The position numbers were made by a program, and so were the translations under genes. From Prevotella sp. (GTDB taxonomy: Bacteria > Bacteroidota > Bacteroidia > Bacteroidales > Bacteroidaceae), in the NCBI GenBank assembly GCA_017470055.1, contig JAFUFD010000043.1:40175-104174 (forward strand): DNA of 64,000 nucleotides. Direction: 5' to 3'. Below the pieces are notes generated by a model. It saw only the letters and a list, made by a program, of their open reading frames with translations. It had not been told where the DNA came from and searched no databases. Of this stretch, positions 35,367 to 42,952 are shown piece after piece (the stretch's first letter is position 1; each line of letters opens with the position of its first letter).

Positions 35367-36233
35367 ATGGACGAGAATTTCGCAATACAACTATTTGAGG
35401 GCAAGAAAGTACGCATCGTTTGGGATGCAGAAAAAGAGAAGTACTTTTTCTCTGTTGCCGACATAGTACAAGTGTTGACCGACAGTGCTGATGTAAAGCA
35501 GTACATCAAGAGGATGCGAGCACGTGATACGGAACTTAATTCCAAGTGGGGTACAATTTGTACCCCTGTTGTTATGTTGGCACCGGACGGAAAGAAAAGA
35601 AAGACCCAAGCCGCCGATCTGGAAGGTATCTTCCGTATCATTCAGTCAATTCCTTCCAAGAAAGCAGAACCTGTGCGTCAATGGTTGGCAGAGTTGGGCA
35701 GTCAACGTATCGACCAGATAATAGACCCAGAGCTGACGTTCCAAATGGCTGTAGAGGACTATCGCCGTCAAGGTTATAGTGACCGTTGGATAAACGAGCG
35801 TATGCGTTCCATAGAGATGCGCAAGGAACTGACGGACGAATGGCATCGTTCCGGCATTCATGAGCCACGCGACTTTGCCATCCTCACCAACGTCCTCACC
35901 AAAGCGTGGAGCGGCATGACCACAGGGCAGTATAAACGCTATAAAGGTCTTACGAAAGAGAACCTGCGCGACAATATGACTAATATTGAACTGGCTCTCA
36001 ATACGCTTGCCGAGGTGGCAACCACGGAATACTCTCGTCAGTCTAATCCTCAAACGATGGCAGAGAGCCAGCGCATTGCACAAGAGGGTGGTAGTGTTGC
36101 CCGCGATGCACGTCAAACGATGGAACGCCGTCTCGGCCGCTCCGTTGTCTCACCAGAACGAGCCTCTGACTATATCAAACCCATTGATGGTACTGACGCT
36201 GAAACACTCCTCACACCAGAAAAAGAGCAATAG
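35367..36233 (+). CDS. BRO-family (Bro-N) protein
   Basis: A 288-residue protein. The Bro-N domain fills about residues 5-110 (KVRIVWDAEKEKYFFSVADI, YIKRMRARDTEL, LEGIFRIIQSIPSKKAEPVR). The C-terminal part has the conserved segments GYSDRWINERMRSIEMRKEL and TKAWSGMTTGQYKRYKGL, seen in bacterial BRO proteins of this length. The family is common in phages and mobile elements, where members act as antirepressors or DNA-binding proteins. In bacteria many are free-standing and of unknown role. The gene lies between 13-bp direct repeats and behind the 197-bp repeat, so it looks like an inserted cassette. Confidence 0.85.
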   Translation: MDENFAIQLFEGKKVRIVWDAEKEKYFFSVADIVQVLTDSADVKQYIKRMRARDTELNSKWGTICTPVVMLAPDGKKRKTQAADLEGIFRIIQSIPSKKAEPVRQWLAELGSQRIDQIIDPELTFQMAVEDYRRQGYSDRWINERMRSIEMRKELTDEWHRSGIHEPRDFAILTNVLTKAWSGMTTGQYKRYKGLTKENLRDNMTNIELALNTLAEVATTEYSRQSNPQTMAESQRIAQEGGSVARDARQTMERRLGRSVVSPERASDYIKPIDGTDAETLLTPEKEQ

Positions 36234-36241
36234 GACTGATA

Positions 36242-36254
36242 ATCGGAATTTAGC
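36242..36254 (+). repeat. 13-bp direct repeat right of the BRO gene
   Basis: ATCGGAATTTAGC, identical to 35334-35346, eight bases after the BRO stop codon. Confidence 0.7.
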
Positions 36255-36291
36255 AGAATAAACATAAAGTATATTCAGCGAATTAAAAAAA

Positions 36292-36720
36292 ATGAAGTAT
36301 TATCAAATATCTTTTACTTTAGAAAAAAGTATAAGAGGAAATCATGAAATGCCTCATACGATTAGTATAGAGTCAAAGGAATTTCTAAGATATAATTTAG
36401 AAAAAAACAAAACCATATCTATGTATTTTGAAAACAAGAAGAGCTTGTATGACGAAATGCCAGATAATCTTCGTGGTAAACTGATTAATCGAGAGGGTGT
36501 GATTGACTTCATGGATTTCACACAAAATCCTTGCCTTTTTCTTCTTTGTTTCAGAAATAATCGCTATCTTTGCAACACCAGAACCCGCCAAGCCTCTCCA
36601 ACGATGCTCAAATGTGTGGGCCGTTTTATTTTTATAAAATCAACGCAATGGGGTTCCCCCGTGGATGGGAGAATGAACCATTATGGAATACGCCAATTGC
36701 TTGATAAAAAAGACAGATAA
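36292..36720 (+). pseudogene. Truncated ORF of unknown family running into the repeat
   Basis: The open frame is 142 codons, but only the first 74 or so (MKYYQISFTLEKSIRGNHEM to GVIDFMDF) look like native protein. From base 36513 the frame reads through the duplicated terminator/promoter repeat, which is non-coding elsewhere. The original gene was therefore probably cut at about 36512 when the repeat copy joined. The N-terminal part is a charged, soluble domain that I do not recognise. The low-GC sequence and its place among cassettes suggest acquired DNA. Confidence 0.6.
36513..36575 (+). repeat. 63-bp direct repeat, second copy
   Basis: Matches 34345-34407 with one mismatch. The left arm of the terminator is missing here, so only a six-pair stem remains. 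The promoter part is intact. Confidence 0.9.
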
Positions 36721-36731
36721 ATCGGAATTTA
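36535..36731 (+). repeat. 197-bp direct repeat, second copy
   Basis: Matches 35148-35344 except for one base. The two copies are 1387 bp apart in the same direction, so recombination between them would delete the BRO gene and the truncated ORF. Confidence 0.9.
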
Positions 36732-36829
36732 TCAGCATAAATACCATTTTATCAGCAAAACTGATAAGCATTATACGAGAAAGCCTTTACCTTTGCAATA
36801 AAATTCTAAATAACAAAAAGTGAGTGATT

Positions 36830-37345
36830 ATGAAAACTATTTATGAATGTTCGCAAAGTAAAATGGTGAAATGGATTACGACCATTTTTATCTTGGCTAT
36901 GGTGCTCGGTGTCTTAACAGAAATGTACTATGTCTCTAAGGGGATGGATGTAACAGGTGCCATTATCGTATCAGCAATCCTACTTGCTGTCGCTTTCTCG
37001 TGTTTCCTTATCTTCCCGTTGTATATCATATCAGACGACAAAGGAATAGGTATTCGGACTCTGTTACGAACTATACGAGTGCCTTATAAAAACATTGACT
37101 ACATTGAGCGCATAGACGCGCAAACTCCTCTGTTGGGCGCTAAGACAATCCGCTTGTTTGGTGTAGGAGGTGTCTTTGGATATATTGGCTTGTTCCATAC
37201 AAAAGGAATCGGCACGTTTCGCTCGTATGTCACGGATGCAAAGAAGACGTTCCTGATTTACCGAATCAAAGGGATGCCTATCGCCATAAGTGTAAACGAA
37301 CCTGACGAGTTTATGCCCTATTATCTGAAAGGAGGTGTGAAATGA
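36830..37345 (+). CDS. Membrane protein with PH-like domain
   Basis: A 171-residue protein. Two membrane helices (about 13-32 and 43-65: WITTIFILAMVLGVLTEMYY, AIIVSAILLAVAFSCFLIFP) are followed by a bacterial PH-like domain (YIISDDKGIGIRTLLRTIRV to IAISVNEPDEFM). The frame also allows a start six bases earlier. A -7 box TACCTTTG lies at about 36789. It overlaps by four bases the XRE-type regulator gene, so the two form a small operon just outside the repeat region. The function is unknown. Confidence 0.72.
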   Translation: MKTIYECSQSKMVKWITTIFILAMVLGVLTEMYYVSKGMDVTGAIIVSAILLAVAFSCFLIFPLYIISDDKGIGIRTLLRTIRVPYKNIDYIERIDAQTPLLGAKTIRLFGVGGVFGYIGLFHTKGIGTFRSYVTDAKKTFLIYRIKGMPIAISVNEPDEFMPYYLKGGVK

Positions 37346-37680
37346 ACATGCTCTATGATTTCTCATCAGCCCTTTTGCAAGCTCGGCAGCGTAAAGGCCT
37401 GACACAAGAACAGATTGCCTTTTCTCTGGATATATCGCAAGCAACCTATAATGCATGGGAATGCGGACACCGACTTTGTCCTTACAAGCATATCGTTGCT
37501 CTCATCAGTTTTTTTGACGATGAGCAATTTACTCGTCGAATGCTTCATATCCTGCTGTCACTGCAACATAACATGGCAGGACTGAACAGGAAGACAACGG
37601 CAGAGCTGAACACCTTCTACATGAAACTTATAGCGCTGCTTGCCGATGAATGCGCAGAATGGCTCAAGACATTACCGTGA
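37342..37680 (+). CDS. XRE-type helix-turn-helix regulator
   Basis: A 112-residue protein whose first 65 residues form a Cro/C1-type helix-turn-helix (FSSALLQARQRKGLTQEQIA, then DISQATYNAWECGHRLC). The rest is helical without known motif. It is joined to the PH-like membrane protein gene by a four-base ATGA overlap, so it may control that gene's promoter. A toxin-antitoxin role is not supported, since the partner does not look like a toxin. Confidence 0.8.
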   Translation: MNMLYDFSSALLQARQRKGLTQEQIAFSLDISQATYNAWECGHRLCPYKHIVALISFFDDEQFTRRMLHILLSLQHNMAGLNRKTTAELNTFYMKLIALLADECAEWLKTLP

Positions 37681-37793
37681 AATATTATAAGGAATACAGA
37701 CTCTAAATTCCAATTTTAATGCTGGATGTTGCACGACAGGCTTGAATCTAAATATTTGCGTTTATTAGTCCCAAGACATTTTCCGGCACTAAA

Positions 37794-37882
37794 GCCTCCG
37801 ATAGTGAAGACAAGCACCTCCCATCCTTGACACGAGAGTCTCCTATCAGCCATAGGAGAGGGGTCGCTCCTCAATCGGAGGC
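37794..37882. other. Possible structured RNA or dyad element
   Basis: A 9-bp inverted repeat (GCCTCCGAT at 37794-37802, ATCGGAGGC at 37874-37882) encloses a perfect 8-bp hairpin (37839-37846 with 37852-37859, loop CAGCC). No T-run follows, so it is not a simple terminator. Confidence 0.4.
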
Positions 37883-37947
37883 ATGATAGTATTGCGGTGG
37901 AGGCTTACTAACACGTGATGGAAGGCATCATAAGGTTGTAGATTTTC

Positions 37948-38031
37948 GTGAGGAGCCTACTATTTTCAGTGAGGAGCCTGCTAATTCCAGTGAGGAGGCT
38001 GTTAATTTCAGTGAGGAGGATGTTATTTAGA
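37948..38031 (+). repeat. Four tandem 21-bp units
   Basis: Units start at 37948, 37969, 37990 and 38011. Each begins GTGAGGAG and the rest varies at several positions. They end 25 bases before the stop of the convergent permease gene. A frame through them is closed by TAG at 37939-37941, without a start codon between. Confidence 0.85.
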
Positions 38032-38056
38032 ACAAGACAACACCTGCAAAGGATAC

Positions 38057-39304
38057 CTACTCCTTCATCTGTGCCTCCCGCTTGTGCTTCAAATACTTGA
38101 GGCGCTCCATAGCATGGGCACGAGCCTGATAGATCTGGAAGCGATAGACGCAGACGGTCAGTATGAAATAGCAGAAAGCCTGTATCCAGAGGATACGCAA
38201 CTCAGGCATGACATCACTGATATCGGCACCCATGGAGTTCAGACGGATATAGGCACGAGCACCAAAGGTGGAGGGGAATAGCCATGACACACCCTGCCAA
38301 TAGCCAGGGATATTCGATTGAGGCCAAGACACCCCAGTCAGGAACAATAGCGGCACACTGACAAAGACCATTAGCAGCATCACGTTCTCACGATATTTCA
38401 CCATACACGATACCATCATGCCGAAGAAGATACAGGCAAGGATATAGGGTATCATCAGATAGAGCAGCGACAGTCCTGTGGCAAGTTGTGGAAAATGGAA
38501 CAGACGGGGCACGCCAGTCGCCAGCCAGGCACCCATCACCAAATAGATCATGAAGTAGCACATGAATTTACCCATTACGATAGGGAAGGTACTGCCATAG
38601 CGGGAGTCACCGACTGGTATCAGATTATGATACGGATTCGTCTCTCGTGCCGTACCAGCGGAGAGTCCGATACCCAGGACAAGGGTTTGTTGGAGTATCA
38701 GCATCAACACGGCAGGAAGGACAAACGAGCCATAGCCTCCGCCAGGACTGAAGATAGGCACATCGGCATAGTCTAACGGTCGTGCCGCTATCACCTCCTC
38801 ACGGGTCGTGTAATGTCCTCCTAACTGTTTCTGCAAGTCAGTACCCATCTGCATCGACACCAACTGTGCCGACTGGAAGACAGCCTTATAGGCAAGCATC
38901 AGACTCATATCGCAATAAACGCTGACTACTCCCTGCCTCATTCCATAGACATCCGCGTCGAAGGAACTGGGGATAAGATAGATGCCCTTGACCAATTGAC
39001 GGCTAACCAATGACTTCGCCTCATCCAAGTCTTGCGCATAATATTTCACATGGACATCGGCTGTGGCATCGCACATGCGGATAAACTGACGGGACAATTG
39101 ACTATGCGACTGGTCGACGACACAGACAGGAACCTCATGGACGGTCTCGTTGTTGTATATCCAAGAATAAAGCAACGGATATACCAACGGCACGATGATG
39201 AAGAAGATCAGCACTCCCTCATCCTTCACCACCTGCGTCATCTCCTTGCGCCAGATATAGCAAGCATCCTGTACACCTTTATATATATTATGGAATATAG
39301 ACAT
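38057..39304 (-). CDS. ABC-2-type exporter permease (second of two)
   Basis: A 415-residue inner-membrane protein. One N-terminal helix (LIFFIIVPLVYPLLYSWIY) is followed by a periplasmic domain of about 150 residues and five or six C-terminal helices, the layout of YhhJ/YbhR-type ABC-2 permeases. The frame is open to 39409, but the ATG at 39304 (MSIFHNIYKGVQ) is chosen because the extra 35 residues are Cys/Pro-rich and lie within the previous gene. With that start the overlap is 17 bases. It is the last gene of the TolC-HlyD-permease-permease operon. Confidence 0.87.
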   Translation of the reverse strand: MSIFHNIYKGVQDACYIWRKEMTQVVKDEGVLIFFIIVPLVYPLLYSWIYNNETVHEVPVCVVDQSHSQLSRQFIRMCDATADVHVKYYAQDLDEAKSLVSRQLVKGIYLIPSSFDADVYGMRQGVVSVYCDMSLMLAYKAVFQSAQLVSMQMGTDLQKQLGGHYTTREEVIAARPLDYADVPIFSPGGGYGSFVLPAVLMLILQQTLVLGIGLSAGTARETNPYHNLIPVGDSRYGSTFPIVMGKFMCYFMIYLVMGAWLATGVPRLFHFPQLATGLSLLYLMIPYILACIFFGMMVSCMVKYRENVMLLMVFVSVPLLFLTGVSWPQSNIPGYWQGVSWLFPSTFGARAYIRLNSMGADISDVMPELRILWIQAFCYFILTVCVYRFQIYQARAHAMERLKYLKHKREAQMKE

Positions 39305-40457
39305 AGGTAAGCATGGCGTTTTTAATCTTTCTGACCACCAACCAAGGCAGCAGCATAAAGGCGGCGAGAGCGGCAAAGTGGAACCACGCCTCAATGAGCG
39401 GGAAGCCATTGAAGACGCATATCTGGTAAATCATCCAGTAATGGCGCAACGGGAAGAGCCACGACAGCGACTGCAGCGGAGCGTCCATACCCATCACCGG
39501 GAAAGCGGAACCAGCCATTGAGAAACTCAGTACTGCCCATAGGGAGCAGATACTCATCGACATACGCAGGGAAGGCATCAGTCCGAAAGCGAAAATACCG
39601 AAGCCCTGAGCCGCCAGTACCTGCATCAACCCAAGAAGCACGAGCATTCCAGCACCTCCCAGATGGGGGAATTGCAAATGGTAGAACACATAATACTCAT
39701 AGCCGAAGACGATGGCGAGCCAGACAAGGGTCTGGGGCAGGAATTTCCCCAACAGCGCCACCGTGATGTTATTGTCGGCTAACGAAAGCCATTTCTTGGC
39801 GGTGACGAACTTCAGTTCCGTGCCTAAGGAATAGGCAGAGACCAGAAAGATAAAAAGCATGATAGCACCAGGCACCATCATGGTTGTCAGATAGGCATTG
39901 TAACTCGTCCATGGATTGGCGATCTGGTGGAGGTCTATCTTAATGGGTTGCAGGAAAGCCTGTATCTGCTGGTCGGTATATCCTTTCGCCCTCATGGTAG
40001 CCTGACCTACCGCAGCGGAGCCGAGGGTAGAGATGGTCTTCATGTCCTTCATCAACAAGGCACCTGCCGCCAAGGTGGTGTACGAGTAATAATAGGACAC
40101 CTTCGGCTGACGACTTGCCAGCAGTTTCTCTGTCGTCCCCTTGGGGATATAGAGGAACCCGTATATCTCATTGCGTTGGATGGCACGGCGCGCCTCCGCC
40201 ACACTGGGATAGTGCGCCACGACCCTCGACATCTGGAAACCGTCTAACCGTCGTGTCAGCGAACGAGAGGTGGTGGTATTATCCAAGTCGACAATACCCA
40301 CAGGCATATCGGTAGGCAGTCCGTCATCCATGATGGAGGTGAAGAAGAAGATCATGAGGACAGGGAATACCACCATGCAGAAAGCATAGATGTGATTATG
40401 GCGCAGGATTGACAACTCCCGCAGCATGATCTCGTATATCTGCCTGAGATACCTCAC
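39288..40457 (-). CDS. ABC-2-type exporter permease (first of two)
   Basis: A 389-residue inner-membrane protein with the same layout as its neighbour: an N-terminal helix (IYAFCMVVFPVLMIFFF), a periplasmic domain (about 45-180) and C-terminal helices. The two would form a heterodimeric channel with the HlyD-type adaptor upstream (three bases away). No ATP-binding protein is encoded in this operon. Confidence 0.87.
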   Translation of the reverse strand: MRYLRQIYEIMLRELSILRHNHIYAFCMVVFPVLMIFFFTSIMDDGLPTDMPVGIVDLDNTTTSRSLTRRLDGFQMSRVVAHYPSVAEARRAIQRNEIYGFLYIPKGTTEKLLASRQPKVSYYYSYTTLAAGALLMKDMKTISTLGSAAVGQATMRAKGYTDQQIQAFLQPIKIDLHQIANPWTSYNAYLTTMMVPGAIMLFIFLVSAYSLGTELKFVTAKKWLSLADNNITVALLGKFLPQTLVWLAIVFGYEYYVFYHLQFPHLGGAGMLVLLGLMQVLAAQGFGIFAFGLMPSLRMSMSICSLWAVLSFSMAGSAFPVMGMDAPLQSLSWLFPLRHYWMIYQICVFNGFPLIEAWFHFAALAAFMLLPWLVVRKIKNAMLTYVYIP

Positions 40458-40460
40458 CTC

Positions 40461-41444
40461 TTATCTAATTATCAGCGACATTCCAGGACGCAAGCCCTCC
40501 ATCTTCTCCACAGGGCGAGCCTTCACCTCGAAAGTCTTCAAGTCATACTGTCCGTTTGCCTTGGTAGCCTTCCAGACAGCATAAGATCCCTGGTCTTTCA
40601 GGTAATAGACCTTCATCTGGATGGTCTTGTTGAAGGCAGGGACAAAGGCATCGAAGGTCTTGCCCACGGCAAGTCCATTAAGTTGGTCCTCACGAACGTT
40701 GAATGTACCCCACATATCTTCCATTACCGAGATATTCATAATCGGAGAGCCCGTGCCCACCAACTCCCCTACCTTCGGGAATATCTCACTGACCTCACCC
40801 TCCATCTGGGCGATCTGCACCGTCTCGTTGATATAGGAGTTCACCTCCTGAACGGCACCTTTGGCACGACCGACCATAGCGGCGGCAGCCATTTTCTCCT
40901 CACGGCGGGCACCATTCTTAGCCATCTGATACTGGCTCTCGGCAGCCTTCGCCTGCGCCTCCATCGCCTTGTAGTTGGCATAAGCCTCATCACGCTTCTG
41001 GGCACTCATCACCCCCTCATCGAACAGACGCTGTACACGCTGATAGGATTTCTCGGCAATCTCCAAACCTGCCTTTGCCTGCTGCATCAACTGGTAGGCA
41101 CCCTGTATCTGTTCCTGACGGGCGCCATTGCGAGCCATCTCCTCCTGGGCGGCGGCGGCACTCTCCGCACTCTGTGCCTGTTCCATCTTGGCACGTACCT
41201 CTGGGGCATCAAGGATAGCAAGGGTATCCCCCACTTTCACGAAGTCACCCTCTTTCACTCGGATTTCCAGGATACGACCAGGCACCTTACTGGACACACG
41301 ATACTCACTTACCTCCACTTGTCCCTGAATCAGTTCGGGGTCACGCCCTAAGGCGAAGAAACCTATCAAGGCGACAATGACTACTGCTGCCGCAAATCCT
41401 AAGATGGCAAGCAGGATGTTGTTATGTTGTGTTTTTGCTGACAT
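40461..41444 (-). CDS. HlyD-family periplasmic adaptor
   Basis: A 327-residue membrane-fusion protein. It has one N-terminal membrane helix (ILLAILGFAAAVVIVALIGF), a lipoyl-like half (SSKVPGRILEIRVKEGDFVK), a long coiled-coil hairpin (about 80-190, rich in Ala, Gln and Glu) and a beta-barrel domain. The frame is open to 41543, but the ATG at 41444 (MSAKTQHNN) lies just after the TolC gene's stop and gives the usual short cytoplasmic start. It links the ABC-2 permeases to the TolC protein of the same operon. Confidence 0.9.
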   Translation of the reverse strand: MSAKTQHNNILLAILGFAAAVVIVALIGFFALGRDPELIQGQVEVSEYRVSSKVPGRILEIRVKEGDFVKVGDTLAILDAPEVRAKMEQAQSAESAAAAQEEMARNGARQEQIQGAYQLMQQAKAGLEIAEKSYQRVQRLFDEGVMSAQKRDEAYANYKAMEAQAKAAESQYQMAKNGARREEKMAAAAMVGRAKGAVQEVNSYINETVQIAQMEGEVSEIFPKVGELVGTGSPIMNISVMEDMWGTFNVREDQLNGLAVGKTFDAFVPAFNKTIQMKVYYLKDQGSYAVWKATKANGQYDLKTFEVKARPVEKMEGLRPGMSLIIR

Positions 41445-41449
41445 AATCT

Positions 41450-42949
41450 TTATTGTAATGTGCCAAGTGCTTTCTGCAAGTTCACCTGACTGAGTTTGAC
41501 ATCTATTTCCGCATCTATCTTCTGTGACTGCGCCTGCAGCCAAGCCGTCTGCGCCTCCATGACGGTCGTCGCGGAGATCACGCCCTCACGGAATCCGAGG
41601 TTCGCCGTGCGCAGGTTCTCATCAGCCTTCTCCGTATTTGACTTCGCCATCTCCAGTTTCCGATATGCCTCATTGACATGGAAAGCGCTCTGGTTGACCT
41701 GCAGTTCTATCTTCTCACGAGCCTCGTCGAGTTCGAGGTTGGCGATGGTAGTAGCCCCCTTAGAGGCACGTACCTTATAGGCGACATCCCCCCAGTTCCA
41801 AATGGGGACACGCACCAATACACCTACATTCCACACGCCAGCGAACTTACGCTCGAAACCATTGAAGACATTCGGATTCGAGACGGCATAGCCACCTGTC
41901 AAGGCGACCTGTGGCAGATTACCCGCCTTGAGGATATTGGTGAGTTGGCGACTCATATCCACCATGTTCTGTAGTTGGCGCAGTTCTGGACGGTTCTCGG
42001 TGGCGATAGTCTTATCCACAGCAGGAGTCACCTGCGAGGTGCTGAGGTCCTCAGCATCCTCATCAGCGAGGGTCACCTGCTCATTCATCGGCATACCACA
42101 GAGTTGACAGAGCAGCATCTTGGAGAGTGTCAGTCCATCGTCGACTTTAAGCAATGTCATCTCTGCCTCGTTGACCTTCACACTGACGCTTAAGCCCTCG
42201 GAACGGGTAGCGACACCCTCTTGAATCATTTTCTGCACATCATCGTCCAGTTTCCTCACCACATCGAGATAAGACTGGGCGAGTTTCTGCTTATGCTTCA
42301 ACGACACCACCTGCCAATACGCCTGGTCAACCTGATAGAGTGTTGCCTGACGATTCGCCTCTGTAGCGTTTGCAGCCATCTCCTCTCCGATATCCGCCAT
42401 CCTATTCATGGCGATGATGGCACCACCCATGAAAACAGGCTGCACCAACATGATAGCACCTGCAAAGACATTTCGGGTATCGGTGCGGAATGCGTCAACA
42501 ACCCGCTGACCTCCTCCATTCAGGAGATTGCTAACTGGCGTTACCCCGGCAGCAAACTTCTGTTGGATAAGATCGGGCGTAATACCTATCTGCCCGAGCG
42601 ACTGCCAGATATCCATAGGAACATTACCCATTGCCTCCCCCAATTTCTCACCGGCAAACGATGTGGTGGTCGTACCAAGGTTCGACAAAGCACCTTTCTG
42701 CTCGTCGTTAAGCAAGGAAATCTCCTTACTGGTCCATTCGTAACCTCCCAGCGCACTGACATGCGGCAGGTATTTCGTCCTTGCCGACTTGCGGAGGTTG
42801 GCGGCTACATCCTGTTTGACTTTCGAGATGCCCAACTGCTTGTTGTTACGCAACGCCATGGCACGACAACTATCCAGTGTCAGCATTTGCTGCGCTCCAA
42901 CAGGTAGGGTCACCCATACCAACAGGGAAAAAACTAACTTCTTGCTCAT
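41450..42949 (-). CDS. TolC-family outer-membrane efflux protein
   Basis: A 499-residue outer-membrane channel with a signal peptide (through PVGAQQ) and two repeats of long alpha-helical segments (for example ATLYQVDQAYWQVVSLKHKQ and ELDEAREKIELQVNQSAFHV). It is the tunnel of the exporter and is followed five bases later by the adaptor gene. The insert with LNDEQKGALSNLGTTTTSF to the first repeat is longer than in E. coli TolC, as in many Bacteroidetes forms. Confidence 0.9.
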   Translation of the reverse strand: MSKKLVFSLLVWVTLPVGAQQMLTLDSCRAMALRNNKQLGISKVKQDVAANLRKSARTKYLPHVSALGGYEWTSKEISLLNDEQKGALSNLGTTTTSFAGEKLGEAMGNVPMDIWQSLGQIGITPDLIQQKFAAGVTPVSNLLNGGGQRVVDAFRTDTRNVFAGAIMLVQPVFMGGAIIAMNRMADIGEEMAANATEANRQATLYQVDQAYWQVVSLKHKQKLAQSYLDVVRKLDDDVQKMIQEGVATRSEGLSVSVKVNEAEMTLLKVDDGLTLSKMLLCQLCGMPMNEQVTLADEDAEDLSTSQVTPAVDKTIATENRPELRQLQNMVDMSRQLTNILKAGNLPQVALTGGYAVSNPNVFNGFERKFAGVWNVGVLVRVPIWNWGDVAYKVRASKGATTIANLELDEAREKIELQVNQSAFHVNEAYRKLEMAKSNTEKADENLRTANLGFREGVISATTVMEAQTAWLQAQSQKIDAEIDVKLSQVNLQKALGTLQ

Positions 42950-42952
42950 TGA

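Larger units (their letters stand above)
37681..38056. other. 376-base intergenic stretch with inverted and tandem repeats
   Basis: There is no plausible gene. It holds a possible structured element (37794-37882) and four 21-bp tandem units (37948-38031), listed separately. The remainder is unremarkable. Confidence 0.7.

Noticed and set aside
34345-36731. Insertion sequence
   Set aside because: The repeats are direct, contain a terminator and promoter, and no transposase gene or terminal inverted repeats are present.
36830-37680. Toxin-antitoxin pair
   Set aside because: The XRE-type protein could be an antitoxin, but its partner is a two-helix membrane protein with a PH-like domain and gene order and sizes fit no toxin family that I recognise.
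37948-38031. CRISPR-like array
   Set aside because: Units are contiguous, without spacers, and the repeat itself drifts. No cas gene is in the window.
39305-39409. 35-residue N-terminal extension of the second permease
   Set aside because: Cys/Pro/Arg-rich translation from within the upstream permease gene. The start at 39304 is normal for the family.
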